A stretch of 64,000 nucleotides of DNA, from NCBI RefSeq assembly GCF_000003605.2, contig NW_003106602.1, positions 367,343 to 431,342 on the forward strand, written 5' to 3'. A model generated the notes under the pieces. The model worked only from the letters and a program-made list of their open reading frames with translations, was not told the DNA's origin and did no database searches. The stretch's first letter is position 1; every line of letters starts with the position of its first letter. The position numbers were made by a program, and so were the translations under genes. Source of the stretch: Saccoglossus kowalevskii (Eukaryota; Hemichordata; Enteropneusta; Harrimaniidae). Positions 62,401 through 64,000 of this stretch are shown piece by piece.

Positions 62401-64000
62401 TCTATTGCTGAAGTAAAACACAAGTAATATTAAATTTATTTGCTGCTGTACATATTGTATGTATTAATAGGACTTAAAAGGACTTCATGCAATTATATAC
62501 TGGCACAACATGCCACCTAAAATGGGATTCCACCTGTGAACTCAATTCCATATGAAATGAATATAATTTTCCAGTCTGTGGCATGATAAACTATATATTA
62601 GCACATTGAATTTTGCCTAGCACAAAAAATATTACATTACAAAAAAAAAAAATGCTGTATATTAACAAAATAAGGATCAGGAAGTATGGATCGTGAACAT
62701 CTTTTCCTGTTCTACTCTGTTATTTTCACAAAGCACTATAAAGATACAGTACAAAAAGGGTTAACTCAGATCAGGAAATCACATTCTTACTCTCAGAGGT
62801 CACGACCTATTAGTTGATACGCATATATGACTGAAATGTACATGATTAACTGTCAAGTACATTTATCTGATTTTACTTTGCGGGATATAATGTTTTTTTT
62901 AATTATTTAATTGGTTATCTTGCGAGTCGCTGTTGTAATTAATCGTCTAATAACGAGTCAATTAATTGACCTTATCTGATCTGGTTCTAACTGCAGTTCT
63001 ATAGGGCTTTCAGGAAACTAATTCGGCAGATTATAGCGTCGATATCAGCAACATTGAAATTGGCTTCACACACATTACAGTATATTTAATAAATAAACGA
63101 TTGCACGGTGTAGTATACTACAAGAGTTTACACAAAAGCGTTCCATATACGAACACGTTGATCTGTACTTCGATCTGTGCAAAATCTTGTAGTGTACCAC
63201 GCAGACTGCCAGTTTATTGCAAAATTAGAACTTTGGTGTACATTTTAGAAACAAAAACAATGCAAAAAAATTCCAAAATCAGCGAAACAACAATCTGCAT
63301 TCTATATGCAGCAATGGTAAAGAGGCCCTAACACTATCGATATGGTTGCCCCCACTTCAAATGTTACAGGTGTGTCACTAATATTTTTCCATTTATTGTT
63401 CAGAATAAAAATGCCATAACCATGGTACATCATGAATATTTATGCACAGTTAGTATTGGTCACAAGGGGTCTTTCAGCCAATCACAACGTTTTCAAGATG
63501 TTGATATACACGTAATATAACATATATCATAAGTAGTTGCATTTCACAAATATTGTATGTGAAAACATTAAAATATATTTTTTATAATAGACACACCTCT
63601 GCCATTTTAAGTTCACATTAGAGAAATGCACTAGGAATAAAACAAATACAGAACATTGCTATTTTAAATATAGTTACAATACACTACTGAGTGATATGTA
63701 TATCACAAAGCAGTGGGCTGTTAACTTTTTATCAAATCACAAAGCTGTTGATTTATTGAGTTATCACTGGGAAAAACCTAACTGCTATCTCAAATGCTCA
63801 TCGGTCTCTGTAAAAAACATGCCCTAGTGATATTAAAATCTAAGAAAGGCCAGGCAAGGTTTACGCAGATTCATTCATAAAGAGAGGTCACCCATGAAGT
63901 AGCACATTTTCTGCGGTCAGCCAGTCCCATGATGCACCAGTAAAAAATAAACATGCACAAGAGGTGCAGCCTTTTCAAAACTATCGGTAACAACAAACAG
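59405..64000 (-). other. WD40 gene intron continuing to the window edge
   Basis: Contains a 33-bp palindrome (60078-60110), a short duplication of TTATCGATAAATCCAAAGTT (60379-60457) and a hairpin (60987-61015). No exon is confidently recognised. Confidence 0.4.
60078..60110. repeat. 33-bp perfect palindrome flanked by 7-bp direct repeats
   Basis: CACAGTCCCTCAACAC and its exact reverse complement are separated by one G. TTACAAC lies immediately on both sides (60071-60077 and 60111-60117). Confidence 0.95.

Overview
This is a piece of a eukaryotic nuclear genome: AT-rich, with genes split by GT-AG introns and with abundant minisatellites, satellites and small inverted-repeat transposons. The gene content points to an invertebrate deuterostome (hemichordate, other ambulacrarian or amphioxus type). 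I cannot decide which from the sequence. No rRNA, tRNA, CRISPR array or bacterial-style operon was seen.

Layout. (1) 531-1803 is a 36-bp minisatellite. (2) 2664-5906, plus strand, is a compact gene reconstructed here from splice signals: four coding exons giving a 116-residue single-pass membrane protein with signal peptide. (3) 6389-10180 holds degraded inverted-repeat elements and no supported gene. (4) 10.2-21.96 kb, minus strand, is a complete thrombospondin gene of subgroup A. Its 19 coding exons join in one unbroken frame to 1153 residues: signal peptide, laminin-G-like N-domain, oligomerisation Cys pair and short coiled coil, VWC, three TSRs, three EGFs, type 3 calcium repeats and L-lectin-like C-domain. 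A TATA box, a 5'UTR intron and a 3'UTR intron can also be placed. (5) 22.0-44.7 kb is intergenic, with at least two more TTAA-flanked MITEs and no supported gene. (6) 44.7 kb to beyond the right edge, minus strand, is the 3' end of a WD40-repeat gene whose C-terminus resembles WDR27. Only its last two coding exons are recognised. Its last intron carries a 157-bp satellite organised as trimers, and the next intron carries about 51 copies of a 28-bp repeat, a LINE remnant and a small perfect palindrome.

The thrombospondin is a secreted, calcium-dependent matrix protein. The WD40 protein is intracellular, and I see no functional link between them. Their order and orientation do match the human THBS2-WDR27 neighbourhood on 6q27 as I remember it, which would make this an old conserved gene pair. 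No clearly new multi-gene system was found. The most novel items are the unnamed small membrane protein, the trimeric higher-order satellite, the TTAA MITE family and the conserved gene pair.
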